From the NCBI RefSeq assembly GCF_030657335.1, contig NZ_CP131039.1, positions 2,930,501 to 2,994,500 on the forward strand: a stretch of 64,000 nucleotides of DNA, written 5' to 3'. This DNA comes from Croceibacterium aestuarii. Lineage in GTDB: Bacteria; Pseudomonadota; Alphaproteobacteria; Sphingomonadales; Sphingomonadaceae. This document shows positions 9,526 to 17,822 of the stretch, piece by piece. Below the pieces are notes generated by a model. That model searched no databases. It was given only the letters and a program-made list of their open reading frames with translations, and was not told the origin of the DNA. A program made the translations under genes and the position numbers. Every line of letters starts with the position of its first letter. Position 1 is the first letter of the stretch.

Positions 9526-10407
9526 TTATGGCCGAAGAAACGCTTCCATGGCCGCGTTGACCGCATCGGGTGCTTCCCACGGAACAAAATGCCCGGACCC
9601 AGGAATCTCGGCGACCGTCAGGTCCGACACCTGCTCGTTCAGTCCGGCTAGGTTAGACGGCGGCAATGCCTCGTCCTCCATCGCCCAGATTACCAACGTC
9701 GGAATAGTGATACGCGGCAGCGATGGCACGGCGAAATCCGCCGGCAGCGCGTAGGGCGCATCGAGCGGCGGCACGACGATCTGGCTGGCGCGGTACCAAT
9801 TGAGCATGGCGAAAGCGCGCGCCGGGTCGGCCCATTCGGCGATCAGCGCGGCGCGCTCCGCGTCGGGCCAGGGCGTGGGCCGCTTCCAGTCGAGCGCTTT
9901 CGTTAGCACGGGAGCGAGTCCGTACTCGCGCACCAAGGGATCGTTGCCCGGGTCGCGGAAGACGCGCATGTACTGGCTCGCCTTGCGCTGGACGGGATCG
10001 AGCCAGAGCAGCTTCTGGAAGACCTCGGCATGCGGCGCATTGGCAATCACTGCGCGCTCGACGCGGGTGCCCTGCCCCAGCGCGGCGACGATCCAGGCGA
10101 TCGCCCCGCCCCAATCGTGACCGACCACAGTGAACTTGCCGATCCCCAGCGCATCGGCCAACTGGAACACATCACCGACCAGCTTGTCGGCCGTGTATTC
10201 GCCGACCTCCTGCGGTTGGTCAGAACCGCCGAAGCCGCGCTGGTCGGGCGCAATGCAACGGAAGCGATCCGAAAAATGCGCGACCTGATGTCGCCATGTG
10301 CGGTGGTTTTCGGGGAAGCCGTGGAGGAACAGGAGCACCGGCGCACCGCGCGGGCCGGTGTCCTCGACCGCGAGCGCCACGCCCGAGGCAAGCTCGACGC
10401 GCTCCAT
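9526..10407 (-). CDS. Alpha/beta hydrolase, epoxide-hydrolase-like
   Basis: A 293-residue alpha/beta hydrolase. HGFPENHRTW near residue 32 provides the oxyanion loop, and VGHDWGG near 100 carries an Asp nucleophile typical of epoxide hydrolases and haloalkane dehalogenases rather than a Ser. A late acidic residue (WAMEDEALP) and GSGHFVPWE with the catalytic His complete the triad. The ATG overlaps the pirin stop codon (TGATG), so it is the last gene of a bolA-GST-pirin-hydrolase operon. The substrate is unknown, and dehalogenase-like activity is also possible. Confidence 0.85.
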   Translation of the reverse strand: MERVELASGVALAVEDTGPRGAPVLLFLHGFPENHRTWRHQVAHFSDRFRCIAPDQRGFGGSDQPQEVGEYTADKLVGDVFQLADALGIGKFTVVGHDWGGAIAWIVAALGQGTRVERAVIANAPHAEVFQKLLWLDPVQRKASQYMRVFRDPGNDPLVREYGLAPVLTKALDWKRPTPWPDAERAALIAEWADPARAFAMLNWYRASQIVVPPLDAPYALPADFAVPSLPRITIPTLVIWAMEDEALPPSNLAGLNEQVSDLTVAEIPGSGHFVPWEAPDAVNAAMEAFLRP

Positions 10408-11291
10408 CAGGGATAGCTGACAGTCAGAGGCTTTTCGGGCAGCGGAATGAACTCGGCCTCGTCTCCCGGGACCTTGCCGAAGCGGCCGTCGCGCCAATCG
10501 GCCTTGGCCTGCTCGATCCGCTCGCGGCTGGAAGCGACGAAGTTCCACCACACATGTCGCCGCTCGGGGAAAGCCTCGCCGCCGAGCAGCATGGCGCGCC
10601 CGCCCTTATCAGAACGCAGCGTCATCGCCTCGCCGGGTTTGAGCACATAGAGCGTGTAGAGTTCGAGCGGCTGGCCATCGAGGCTGCCCTCGCCGCCAAC
10701 CAGCATGACCGCGCGTTCGTCCGCTTCGGCTTCGATCGGAATCTTCCCACCCTCGGCGAGCACGATCTCGGCATAGATGGTCTCGGCGTAACAGGTAGTC
10801 TTGGCCGTCTCGCCCCACAGGCCGCCCATGATAATCCGCGCTTCGACTCCGCCATCGGAAACCAGCGGTAGATCGCCGACCGCCTCGAACGCCGGGTCGA
10901 TCTCTTCCCTGCCGTCGGGCAGCGCGAGCCAGGTCTGCATGCCGTAGAGCCTTGGGCCGGCTTTGCGCTCATCCAGTGGGCTGCGCTCGGAATGGACGAT
11001 GCCCTTGCCGGCGGTCATCAAGTTCACCGTGCCGGGATGGATCGTCGAGTAGGTGCCGAGGCTGTCGCGGTGGTCGATCGCGCCCTCGAACAGCCAGGTC
11101 ACTGTGGCGAGGCAGATGTGCGGGTGCGGCCGCACGTCCATGCCCGAGCCGAGATCGAGCTGCGCCGGGCCGAACTGATCGACGAACACGAACGGGCCGA
11201 CCATGCGGCACTCGGCGCTCGGCACCGCGCGCCGCACCGTGAAGCTGCCGAGATCGTGGCTGACCGGAGTGACGGCCTTGGTGATGCTCAT
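10407..11291 (-). CDS. Pirin family protein (bicupin)
   Basis: A 294-residue pirin with the conserved FVDQFGPAQ and DVRPHPHICLATVTWL segments. The HPH residues plus a following His and Glu ligate the metal in the N-terminal cupin. VNLMTAGKGIVHSER and the C-terminal pirin domain with GEAFPERRHVWWNFV follow. Some pirins act as quercetinases and others as redox sensors, so the role here is open. It is coupled to both neighbours by overlapping start and stop codons (ATGA with the GST, TGATG with the hydrolase). Confidence 0.92.
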   Translation of the reverse strand: MSITKAVTPVSHDLGSFTVRRAVPSAECRMVGPFVFVDQFGPAQLDLGSGMDVRPHPHICLATVTWLFEGAIDHRDSLGTYSTIHPGTVNLMTAGKGIVHSERSPLDERKAGPRLYGMQTWLALPDGREEIDPAFEAVGDLPLVSDGGVEARIIMGGLWGETAKTTCYAETIYAEIVLAEGGKIPIEAEADERAVMLVGGEGSLDGQPLELYTLYVLKPGEAMTLRSDKGGRAMLLGGEAFPERRHVWWNFVASSRERIEQAKADWRDGRFGKVPGDEAEFIPLPEKPLTVSYP

Positions 11292-11995
11292 TGCTCGTCG
11301 AGCTCCTCGTAGTGCCGGAAGATGCCGTCCTCGTTGAAATCCATCCGCCGCTCGCTGGCAAGGTAATCCGCCACGCCGTCGATCTCCGGTACCGCGGCCT
11401 GCAGCCCTTCGAGGTTGGCCCACGTGCCTTGCATCTTCCTCATGTACTTTGGAAACATGTAGTCGAGCCCTTCCATGACCTGGAACAGGCTGGTGTCGAC
11501 ATGGGTCCACTGCTGGCCGAGCGAGTATGGGCCGCCGTGCACCGCCAGGGCGTTGTCGAAATGGATCAGGAACTTGGGGATGCGGTTGGCGCGGAAGTCC
11601 TGCGCACGTTCGAACGCGGCGTCCATCTGGTCGGCGTAGTAGAGGCTGCTCGCGATCGGGTGGTGGACCGAATGCACTTCGGCGACGAAGTCGGTGATGT
11701 CGAGCTGGAGCTGGATCAGCTGCAGGTCGGTTTCGAGTTCGCCCGATCCGAGGCCGTACTTGTCGGTCAGGTAGGCGAGAACGTGCGCCACTTGGCCGAT
11801 GCACAGGTCTCCATCAACGATGTAGGGCGGCGCGAACGGGCGAATGCCTTCGAGCGCGTGCATATGTTCGACCAGCGCGTCGGCTCCCTGCTCGCGCGCC
11901 ATGTCTTCGTATTCGATTTCGGCGCCTTCCATGAACAGGCGCACGAACTCGCCGCGGCCGGGGATTTCGGGCCAGTACCACAGCTCGATGCTCAC
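11288..11995 (-). CDS. Glutathione S-transferase family protein
   Basis: A 235-residue two-domain GST. The N-terminal thioredoxin-like part begins IELWYWPEIPGRGEFVRL, and a PYIVDGDLCIGQVAHVLAYL stretch supplies the cis-Pro and glutathione gamma-Glu contact. A helical C-terminal domain follows. The start is GTG at 11995, overlapping the bolA stop as GTGA. Its place in an operon with bolA and pirin suggests a redox or thiol-linked role, but the substrate is not known. Confidence 0.85.
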   Translation of the reverse strand: MSIELWYWPEIPGRGEFVRLFMEGAEIEYEDMAREQGADALVEHMHALEGIRPFAPPYIVDGDLCIGQVAHVLAYLTDKYGLGSGELETDLQLIQLQLDITDFVAEVHSVHHPIASSLYYADQMDAAFERAQDFRANRIPKFLIHFDNALAVHGGPYSLGQQWTHVDTSLFQVMEGLDYMFPKYMRKMQGTWANLEGLQAAVPEIDGVADYLASERRMDFNEDGIFRHYEELDEQ

Positions 11996-12270
11996 GCGGC
12001 CTCTCCCGGGGCGAGCGCGCGGATCGCCAGGGCGTGCACCCGCCGGCCGGGAATGTCGCCGAGCGCGCGGTTGACCATGCGCTGGCGGTCGAGCCGGGAC
12101 TTGCCGGCGAACGCTTCGCTTTCGATCACCACCGAAAAGTGCGATTCGCCGCTGCCGTCGTCACCGGCGTGGCCGTGGTGCCTGGCGCTGTCGTTGGTCA
12201 CCGCAAGGTGCGAAGGCGCGAAGGCTTCGCGCAGCAGGTTTTCGATTTCTTGTGCAAGCGGTCCGGCCAA
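11992..12270 (-). CDS. bolA: BolA family protein
   Basis: A 92-residue BolA-type protein with a compact alpha/beta fold. It contains HHGHAGDDGSGESHF, then VVIESEAFAGKSRLDRQRMVNRALGDI and the closing VHALAIRALAP. BolA proteins pair with monothiol glutaredoxins in iron-sulfur handling and stress response, or act as DNA-binding regulators. It is divergent from the J-domain gene with 42 bases between starts. BolA beside a J-domain protein and CobS is a recurrent alphaproteobacterial arrangement. Confidence 0.93.
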   Translation of the reverse strand: MAGPLAQEIENLLREAFAPSHLAVTNDSARHHGHAGDDGSGESHFSVVIESEAFAGKSRLDRQRMVNRALGDIPGRRVHALAIRALAPGEAA

Positions 12271-12312
12271 CGGGGGTTCCTTTCTGGGGCGAGTCTCCCC
12301 ATCCTATAGCGG

Positions 12313-12909
12313 ATGCGCAGCCAAAGGTTCCACGGGCGGTTCGAAGATAGCGGTAGGTCATGCGAGGCGCCGGGATGCGACGAGGCCGGCGAATTCCGCG
12401 CGCCCGGTTCGCGCGGCGCCGGCTTCGACGGACCCGGCGACTGGCGCTGGTTCTGTCTCGACCATGTGCGCGAGTTCAACGCCGGCTACGACTGGTTCGA
12501 GGGCATGAGCGCCGACGAGATCTACGCCGCGCAGTCGCCTGCGGCCGGCTGGCGCACCGAGACTAAGGCTTTCCGCGCCGATGCCGGAGTCGACGGCGTG
12601 CCGCGCTGGGCCGACTTCGACGATCCGCTCGACGCCATCGGCGCACGGGCTCGCGACTTGAAGGCGCGGGCCGGCGGGCGGGCGAAGGGGCACGCCGAGT
12701 TCGCCCGCTTCACGCCGCGCGAACGCGAGGCGCTCGGCGTGATGGGCCTCGACCCACAGGCCGACCGCACCAGCCTGCGTCGGCGCTATTCCGAGCTGGT
12801 CCGGCGCTACCACCCGGACCGCAACGGCGGAGACCGGAGCCACGAGGCGAGCCTGCAGCGTGTCGTCGAGGCCTACCAGTTGCTGCGCGGGGCGGCGGCC
12901 TTCGCCTGA
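12313..12909 (+). CDS. J-domain (DnaJ-like) protein
   Basis: A 198-residue protein with a C-terminal J domain. Helix II and the HPD tripeptide appear as LVRRYHPDRNGGD near residue 166, enough to stimulate a DnaK-type Hsp70. The N-terminal part is family specific and includes CEAPGC and WFCLDHVREFN, a possible Cys/His metal site, with no Gly/Phe region or DnaJ zinc repeats. In alphaproteobacteria this type commonly sits between bolA and cobS. Here cobS lies about 7.5 kb further on. Confidence 0.9.
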   Translation: MRSQRFHGRFEDSGRSCEAPGCDEAGEFRAPGSRGAGFDGPGDWRWFCLDHVREFNAGYDWFEGMSADEIYAAQSPAAGWRTETKAFRADAGVDGVPRWADFDDPLDAIGARARDLKARAGGRAKGHAEFARFTPREREALGVMGLDPQADRTSLRRRYSELVRRYHPDRNGGDRSHEASLQRVVEAYQLLRGAAAFA

Positions 12910-12912
12910 CGC

Positions 12913-13851
12913 CTATGCAGAAGGCTCGAGGAAACCCCGGACCTCGAGCCAGAGCATGAAGGCGTCGAACCAGCCGGGGCTGGTCGTGCCTTGCCTGCCG
13001 AGCCCGAACCCGTGGCCGCCGTGCTCGTACATGTGGAACTCAACCGGCTTGCCGGCCGCCTGCCACGCATCGAGCAGGCCGAAGCCCTTGTGCCCGAAAA
13101 GCGGGTCATCCGAGGCGATCACCGCGAACATCGGCGGCGCATCGGCGGGGACGCTGACGGCTTCCATCGAGCCGTAGATCGGGCCGATGAAGGCCGGATT
13201 CACCTCGGGAGCGGCGAGCGTGGTGACCATCGTCGTCATGGCCCCGGCGGAAAAGCCGATCATGCCGACGCGCGAGGGATCGACATGCCACTCCGCCGCG
13301 CGCGAACGCACGAGGGCATAGGCCGCCTTGGCATCGGCGATCTGGTCGCCGAGCCCCGCGATCGCTTCGTCCGGGCTGAGCCGCGAATCCGCCGATCCGA
13401 CGTCGCTCATCCGTGCGGCGACGTCCTTTTCGAACTGGGCCAGCGAGGGAGCGGTGGGCTTGAGGCGATACTTGAGCACGAAGGCGGCAATGCCGCGGTC
13501 GGCGAGCGCGCGGGCGACCTTGAATCCCTCGTTGTCCATCGACAGCAGCATGAAGGCTCCGCCCGGGGCCACGATCACCGCGGTCCCGTTGGCCTTGGCC
13601 GGATCGGGCAGGACGGGAGTGAGCGTGGCGCTGACGACATTGCGGGCGAAACGGTTGCCGTCAGGTTCCCGGTACCAGGATTCGCCGGCCTGCGAGCCAT
13701 CGACCCCTCCGGTGCCGAGCGGGATTTCCCCGGCGATGGCAGGCGTTTCGATGGCGATCATCTTGCTGTCCTGCGCCGCTGCCGGAACGGCAAGCGACAG
13801 TACGAGACCTGCAAGGCTGCACAAGAGCTTGCGAAAACCGCTGCCATACAT
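12913..13851 (-). CDS. Exported alpha/beta hydrolase (esterase / BD-FAE-like)
   Basis: A 312-residue protein with an N-terminal signal peptide (KLLCSLAGLVLSLAVPAAAQ). An alpha/beta hydrolase domain follows: an oxyanion-type VIVAPGGAF near residue 92, the nucleophile elbow IGFSAGA near 200, acidic ASDDPLFG near 256 and MYEHGGHGFG near 284 carrying the His. It probably hydrolyses an ester, possibly a deacetylase, in the periplasm. The ATG at 13851 gives the signal peptide. Its stop is three bases from the J-domain stop (convergent). Confidence 0.85.
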   Translation of the reverse strand: MYGSGFRKLLCSLAGLVLSLAVPAAAQDSKMIAIETPAIAGEIPLGTGGVDGSQAGESWYREPDGNRFARNVVSATLTPVLPDPAKANGTAVIVAPGGAFMLLSMDNEGFKVARALADRGIAAFVLKYRLKPTAPSLAQFEKDVAARMSDVGSADSRLSPDEAIAGLGDQIADAKAAYALVRSRAAEWHVDPSRVGMIGFSAGAMTTMVTTLAAPEVNPAFIGPIYGSMEAVSVPADAPPMFAVIASDDPLFGHKGFGLLDAWQAAGKPVEFHMYEHGGHGFGLGRQGTTSPGWFDAFMLWLEVRGFLEPSA

Positions 13852-13933
13852 CCACCCACTCCCTTTGCGCGCGTTGCTACGGAGCCAGCGAGACAGGGTC
13901 AATCGGCTGCGCGGGGTGCGCGGCCGAACCAGC

Positions 13934-14566
13934 TCAGCCCTCTCCCTGCAGGGTCTGCATTTCCGCCGTGTCGATGCGCTTGCCCTCCTGGTAGGCGGGC
14001 CGGGCGCGGCAGCGTTCGGCGTAGGCCTTGAGCGCAGTCCGTTCGGGCATGGTGCCGAACTGCAGGCCCCAGTCGACCGCCGAGCCGACATAGACGTCGG
14101 ACATGGTGAAACGGCTTCCGCACACGTAATCGTGGTCGGCGAACCAGCCATCGAGGGCGTCGATCGTGCGATCGAAGCTGCCGAAGCCGACCGTCATTTC
14201 CTGCCTGTCGGTCGGGTTCCAGCCCATCGCCTTGCTGGTCACCGCCTGTTCGACCGGCCCGGCGGCGAACAGCAGCCAGCGAAAATAGTCGCCCTGTTCC
14301 TGCCCCGTCGGAAGCAGGCCCGCATCGCGATGGGTCAAGGCAAGGTAATGGCAGATAGCCGCCGCTTCCGTCACCACCTGATCTTTTCCGTCGAGGTGGT
14401 GGATGATGGTCGGAAGCTTCTGCATGGGGTTGGCGGCGACAAAGGCGGCAGGCTTGTCGTCCCAGCGCACGAGCACCGGATCGTAATCCGCCCCGACCTC
14501 GTGCAGCGCCCAGCGCGCGATCTGCGCCCGGCTCATCGGATTGTAGAAGAAGGTGAAGGCGGCCAT
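13934..14566 (-). CDS. Glutathione S-transferase family protein
   Basis: A 210-residue GST. FFYNPMSRAQIARWAL at the N terminus provides the Ser/Asn-type thiol-stabilising region, QKLPTIIHH carries the cis-Pro, and VTEAAAICHYLAL the gamma-Glu contact. A helical domain with FTMSDVYVGSAVDW near residue 160 is the usual N-capping box region. ATG at 14566 is chosen over 14599 because GGGGAGA precedes it at the right distance. It lies downstream of the seven-gene detoxification operon but is separated from it by 252 bases. Confidence 0.85.
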   Translation of the reverse strand: MAAFTFFYNPMSRAQIARWALHEVGADYDPVLVRWDDKPAAFVAANPMQKLPTIIHHLDGKDQVVTEAAAICHYLALTHRDAGLLPTGQEQGDYFRWLLFAAGPVEQAVTSKAMGWNPTDRQEMTVGFGSFDRTIDALDGWFADHDYVCGSRFTMSDVYVGSAVDWGLQFGTMPERTALKAYAERCRARPAYQEGKRIDTAEMQTLQGEG

Positions 14567-14655
14567 CGTCGAATCTCCCCAGAACACTTCGCAGAACATT
14601 ACGGGAACATACCGCTGCGGTCAACGTGATGACGTGGACCGCGCAACGGAGTTTT

Positions 14656-14690
14656 GAAAACTGTGGCTTTCGCCATACGCCACGGTTTTC
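14656..14690. repeat. Inverted repeat in the 252-base gap between two GST genes
   Basis: Arms GAAAACTGTGG (14656-14666) and CCACGGTTTTC (14680-14690) match over 11 positions with one G-U type exception around a 13-base loop. The gap 14567-14818 has no open frame I would call a gene. No T-run follows on either strand, so it is a poor terminator and may be an operator or processed RNA structure. Confidence 0.45.
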
Positions 14691-14818
14691 ATGGCGATTT
14701 CTCTCCAATTCCCGAGCCCCTGTGTGGCTTTTGCCCAATCACGCCCGCCGCTGCCTTCGCCTCGCTTCGCAAACCGGTGCCAACAAGCATCTCGGCTTCG
14801 TGTAGGACAGCGATTTTT

Positions 14819-15493
14819 TCAGTCGCGGTCGGGCGCACCGGGCGGAAAGAAGGCGCGGTAAGGCCGCGCCTCCTCGACGCAGCGCGCCACCGGCTCCAGC
14901 GCCAGCAATTCGGCGCGCAACGCCGCGAGCCGCGGCCGGTCGGCGGTGATCGGCTCGATCCAGTCGGCATAGAACAGGCTTGGCGCGGCGGCGCAGGTCA
15001 CGAGGCTGACGTGCGGCGGCAGCCGGTTGGCCTCGAGCCAGCCCTCCAGCCAATCGTAGGCCTGGCGCAACCGCGTCCTCGCCGCTTCCTGTTCGGCCGG
15101 GTCCGGCGTTTCGCGCAGGCCCTGTTCGGGGCGGTCGCGGCTGACGAACCAGGTGGAAACGAACCGCTGCATGTTGCCCATCACGTAGTTGTCGAACACC
15201 CGGTCCAACATCCGCGCGACGACGGCTTCGGCCGGATCGGCCGGTATCAGCGGCGCCGCGCCGGGGTGTCGGACGGCGAGGTGTTCGACGATGCTCGTCG
15301 CTTCGACGACGACCTTGCCGTCGTCCACCAGGACCGGGATGTGACCGCCGGGATGGACCTTGCCGCAGAACTGCTGGTGCAACGGCTTGTCGCTGTCCAT
15401 CCCGACGAAGGTGAACGGCGTGCCGTTGGCATAGAGCGGTATCAGCGCCTTCCAGGTGTAGGACGAAAAAGGGTGGCCATGGAGTTCGAGCAT
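14819..15493 (-). CDS. Glutathione S-transferase family protein
   Basis: A GST of about 224 residues and the last gene of the seven-gene run 18947-14819. The N-terminal half has LHGHPFSSYTWKALI with a candidate catalytic Ser, GGHIPVLVDDGKVVVEATSIVEHL with the cis-Pro and glutathione contacts, and then a helical domain. The ATG at 15493 overlaps the preceding stop (TGATG). A GTG one codon upstream is equally possible. The substrate is unknown. Confidence 0.82.
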   Translation of the reverse strand: MLELHGHPFSSYTWKALIPLYANGTPFTFVGMDSDKPLHQQFCGKVHPGGHIPVLVDDGKVVVEATSIVEHLAVRHPGAAPLIPADPAEAVVARMLDRVFDNYVMGNMQRFVSTWFVSRDRPEQGLRETPDPAEQEAARTRLRQAYDWLEGWLEANRLPPHVSLVTCAAAPSLFYADWIEPITADRPRLAALRAELLALEPVARCVEEARPYRAFFPPGAPDRD

Positions 15494-16167
15494 CACCAGG
15501 TGCCCTCAGCCATGCGTCGCTGGCGCTCCTGCTCGCGGGCGCTGCCGCTCTGCTCGGGCGCACCTTCCTGCACCGGCGGCAGCGCCCCGCCGGGTTTGTA
15601 GGTGGCGATGACCGTGCCTTTGTCGGTGACCGTGCTGCGCACCAGTTCGAGCATCCCGGCGGGCGTTCCCGGGCCGAACAAGCCCTTTCCCGGTCCGACG
15701 GTGATCGGCATGATCATCAAAGTGAGTTCGTCGAGCAGCCCCGCCGCGAGCAGCGCGGGATAGATCGTGCCCGAGCCCTGGATGATGATGTCGGGCCCCT
15801 CGCCGGCCTTGACCTTCGCGACGTCCTCGACGCCGGCCATGCGGTGGCTGTTGGCCCACTCGAGCGGCTGATCGCCGCGGGTCAGGACGTACTTGTTGGC
15901 CCTTGTGAAGGCTTCGCCCATCGGCGCTTCGGGGCCTTCGACATAGGGCCAGTGGGCCGCGAAGATGTCGTAGGTCCGCCGGCCGAGCAGCAGGTCGTAG
16001 TCGCGGTCGAAGATGTCGCCGATGGCGGCATCGACGCCTTCGTCCCACACGCGGAAGACCCAGCCGCCGTTGGCAAAGCCGCCGGTGGTGTCCTCGTTCG
16101 GTCCGCCCGGGGCCTGGATGACCCCGTCGAGCGTCATGAAGGCCGATCCGATGATCTTGCGGGGCAT
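15493..16167 (-). CDS. Dihydrofolate reductase-family / RibD C-terminal-like reductase
   Basis: A 224-residue protein of the RibD_C / YyaP-like branch of the DHFR superfamily. It shows IGSAFMTLDGVIQAPGG at the N terminus, LLLGRRTYDIFAAHWP near 60, IIIQGSGTIYPALL near 127 and DELTLMIMPITVGPGKGLF near 145. This branch is an NADPH-dependent reductase family with mostly unknown substrates and is not the essential folate enzyme. The C-terminal 25 residues are a charged Gln/Arg-rich tail. It is separated from the upstream VOC gene by three bases, so co-transcription is likely. Confidence 0.88.
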   Translation of the reverse strand: MPRKIIGSAFMTLDGVIQAPGGPNEDTTGGFANGGWVFRVWDEGVDAAIGDIFDRDYDLLLGRRTYDIFAAHWPYVEGPEAPMGEAFTRANKYVLTRGDQPLEWANSHRMAGVEDVAKVKAGEGPDIIIQGSGTIYPALLAAGLLDELTLMIMPITVGPGKGLFGPGTPAGMLELVRSTVTDKGTVIATYKPGGALPPVQEGAPEQSGSAREQERQRRMAEGTW

Positions 16168-16170
16168 GGG

Positions 16171-16653
16171 CTAGTCTCCCGCCAGAGCAGCTTCGATCGC
16201 GGCAATATCGATCTTCTGCATTTCAAGCATCGCGGCAAAGCCGCGCTTCTGCGCTTCCTTGTCGGGGTTGTCGTACATGTCGATCAGTATCCGCGGGGTG
16301 ATCTGCCAGCTGATGCCCCACTTGTCCTTGCACCAGCCGCAGGCGCTTTCCTTGCCGCCGTTGTCGACCACCGCGTTCCACAGCCGGTCGGTCTCTTCCT
16401 GCGTATCGGTATAGACCTGGATCGAAAATGCTTCGTCCGGCTGGAAGATCGGGCCGCCGTTGAGGCCGACGCAGGGTATCCCGCAAACGGTGAACTCGAC
16501 GATCAGCACGTCGCCTTCCTTGCCGGAAGGAAAATCGGCCGGCGCGCGGTGGACCTTGCCCATTTCGCTGTCGGGGAAGGTCGCGGTGTAGAAACGCGCG
16601 GCTTCCTCGGCTTCCTTGTCGAACCAGATGCAATTGGCTGCCCTGTGACTCAT
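16171..16653 (-). CDS. VOC family protein, PhnB/YjdN-like
   Basis: A 160-residue VOC-fold protein of the PhnB-like group. It contains IWFDKEAEEAARFYTATFPDS, GIPCVGLNGGP, FSIQVYTDTQEETDRLWNAV and GWCKDKWGISWQITP. Such proteins are metal-dependent or metal-free binding and conversion proteins for small molecules, and the exact reaction cannot be told. It is the fifth gene of the operon, ten bases after the double-VOC gene. The ATG at 16653 has a GGAGAGAGGCC-type site ahead of it. Confidence 0.87.
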   Translation of the reverse strand: MSHRAANCIWFDKEAEEAARFYTATFPDSEMGKVHRAPADFPSGKEGDVLIVEFTVCGIPCVGLNGGPIFQPDEAFSIQVYTDTQEETDRLWNAVVDNGGKESACGWCKDKWGISWQITPRILIDMYDNPDKEAQKRGFAAMLEMQKIDIAAIEAALAGD

Positions 16654-16663
16654 GGCCTCTCTC

Positions 16664-17446
16664 CTACTTGCCGACGATACCGATCCGCGCTCCGGCGGGA
16701 TCGGTCGCCACCATGATCGTGTCGCCGCCGGGCACCTCGTGCGGGCCGTGGACGATCGTGCCGCCGCTGGCCTCGACCGCGTCCCTGGCCGCGGCAATGT
16801 CCGCGACGCGCAGGTAGAACAGCCACATCGAGGGCATGCCTGCGGGTTTCATCGAGCCGATCGCGCCGATCCGCACCCCTTCGCACTCGACGAAGCGGTA
16901 GGTGTTGTCGCCCGGCATCGGCATCTCGCCGCAATTGCTCCAGCCGAGGAGGGCAGTGTAGAATTCCTCCTGACCGGGCGCGCCATCGGTGTTGAGTTCG
17001 TTCCAGGCCACGTGACCCGGCCGGGAAACGTCGAAGACATCGCTCTTTGCGTCGGGGTCGCCTTCCAGCGGGATCGGGTCCATCAGGTAGAAGGGCGCGC
17101 CTTGCGGATCGGAGACCATGGCGATGCGCCCGACCGGCAGGTCGGTCGCGGGCATGTGCACCGCGCCGCCACCGGCCTTCACCTCGGCGACCGCTGCATC
17201 GACGTCGGCGACGTGGAAGTAGGCGATCCAGCCCGGCTTGCCGCCGTGGTCGATCATGTCCTGGCTCATCTTGAGCAGGCCGCCGAGATTGCCGCCGTCG
17301 GGCCGGAATATCATCCGGTAATCCGATCCGCCGGGCGTAACGTTGCCCGCGGCCGGGATCGTCCACCCCCCGACCGCGGCATAGAAATTGGCGACGGCGG
17401 CCGGTTCGGGCGTCATCAGTTCGTACCAGATGGGCATGCCGGTCAT
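16664..17446 (-). CDS. Two-domain VOC (glyoxalase/bleomycin-resistance) protein
   Basis: A 260-residue protein made of two VOC modules, residues about 5-125 and 135-260. Each begins with a WYELMTPEP or VAWNELNTDG strand and ends with a DPQGAPFYLMDP or DPAGARIGIVG strand, as in the Cfp30B-like hydroxylase/antigen family. Two modules fold into one binding cavity. It is encoded four bases after DUF1428 in a tight operon of small-molecule handling genes. The substrate is unknown. Confidence 0.87.
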   Translation of the reverse strand: MTGMPIWYELMTPEPAAVANFYAAVGGWTIPAAGNVTPGGSDYRMIFRPDGGNLGGLLKMSQDMIDHGGKPGWIAYFHVADVDAAVAEVKAGGGAVHMPATDLPVGRIAMVSDPQGAPFYLMDPIPLEGDPDAKSDVFDVSRPGHVAWNELNTDGAPGQEEFYTALLGWSNCGEMPMPGDNTYRFVECEGVRIGAIGSMKPAGMPSMWLFYLRVADIAAARDAVEASGGTIVHGPHEVPGGDTIMVATDPAGARIGIVGK

Positions 17447-17449
17447 GGC

Positions 17450-17806
17450 TCAGTCCCTTCTGAGGGCGACGATCGGGGACCAGGTGCCGACGATCATCCG
17501 CTTGCCGTCGAACGGGAAGCTGGTCAGCGAGGTGAAACGCTCGTCCTCATGGACCACCTCGTGCGCCGCATCGGCGGTCGCCTGGTCGGGCCAGAGAATC
17601 CAGCTGAAGACGATCTTCTCGCCCTTCTCGGCGGCGACGGCCCGGCGAAAGTCGGTCGCCTTGCCATCGGGCACCTCGAGCTCCCAGCCTTCGAACACCT
17701 CGATCGCGCCGTGTTCGATCATCAAGGCGTCGTACCACTGCGCCAGTTCGAGATATTCCTGCTTCTTTCCTTCCGGAACCGGGATCACGTAGCCGTGGAT
17801 CACCAT
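17450..17806 (-). CDS. DUF1428 family protein (YbaA-like)
   Basis: A 118-residue protein of the DUF1428 family, a dimeric alpha-beta barrel fold related to stress-responsive small proteins. It begins VIHGYVIPVPEGKKQEYL and has FEGWELEVPDGKATDF and IVFSWILWPDQATADAA. ATG at 17806 is preferred because AGGGGAGAGAGACC precedes it directly. The function is not established. Its gene lies in the operon of VOC and GST genes, a grouping also common in other phyla. Confidence 0.88.
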   Translation of the reverse strand: MVIHGYVIPVPEGKKQEYLELAQWYDALMIEHGAIEVFEGWELEVPDGKATDFRRAVAAEKGEKIVFSWILWPDQATADAAHEVVHEDERFTSLTSFPFDGKRMIVGTWSPIVALRRD

Positions 17807-17822
17807 GGTCTCTCTCCCCTTG

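Noticed and set aside
14602-14626. GGAAC-N16-CGTG resembling an alphaproteobacterial general-stress (EcfG) promoter
   Set aside because: It reads rightwards, where no plus-strand gene follows, and the -10 part is imperfect. Chance occurrence is likely.
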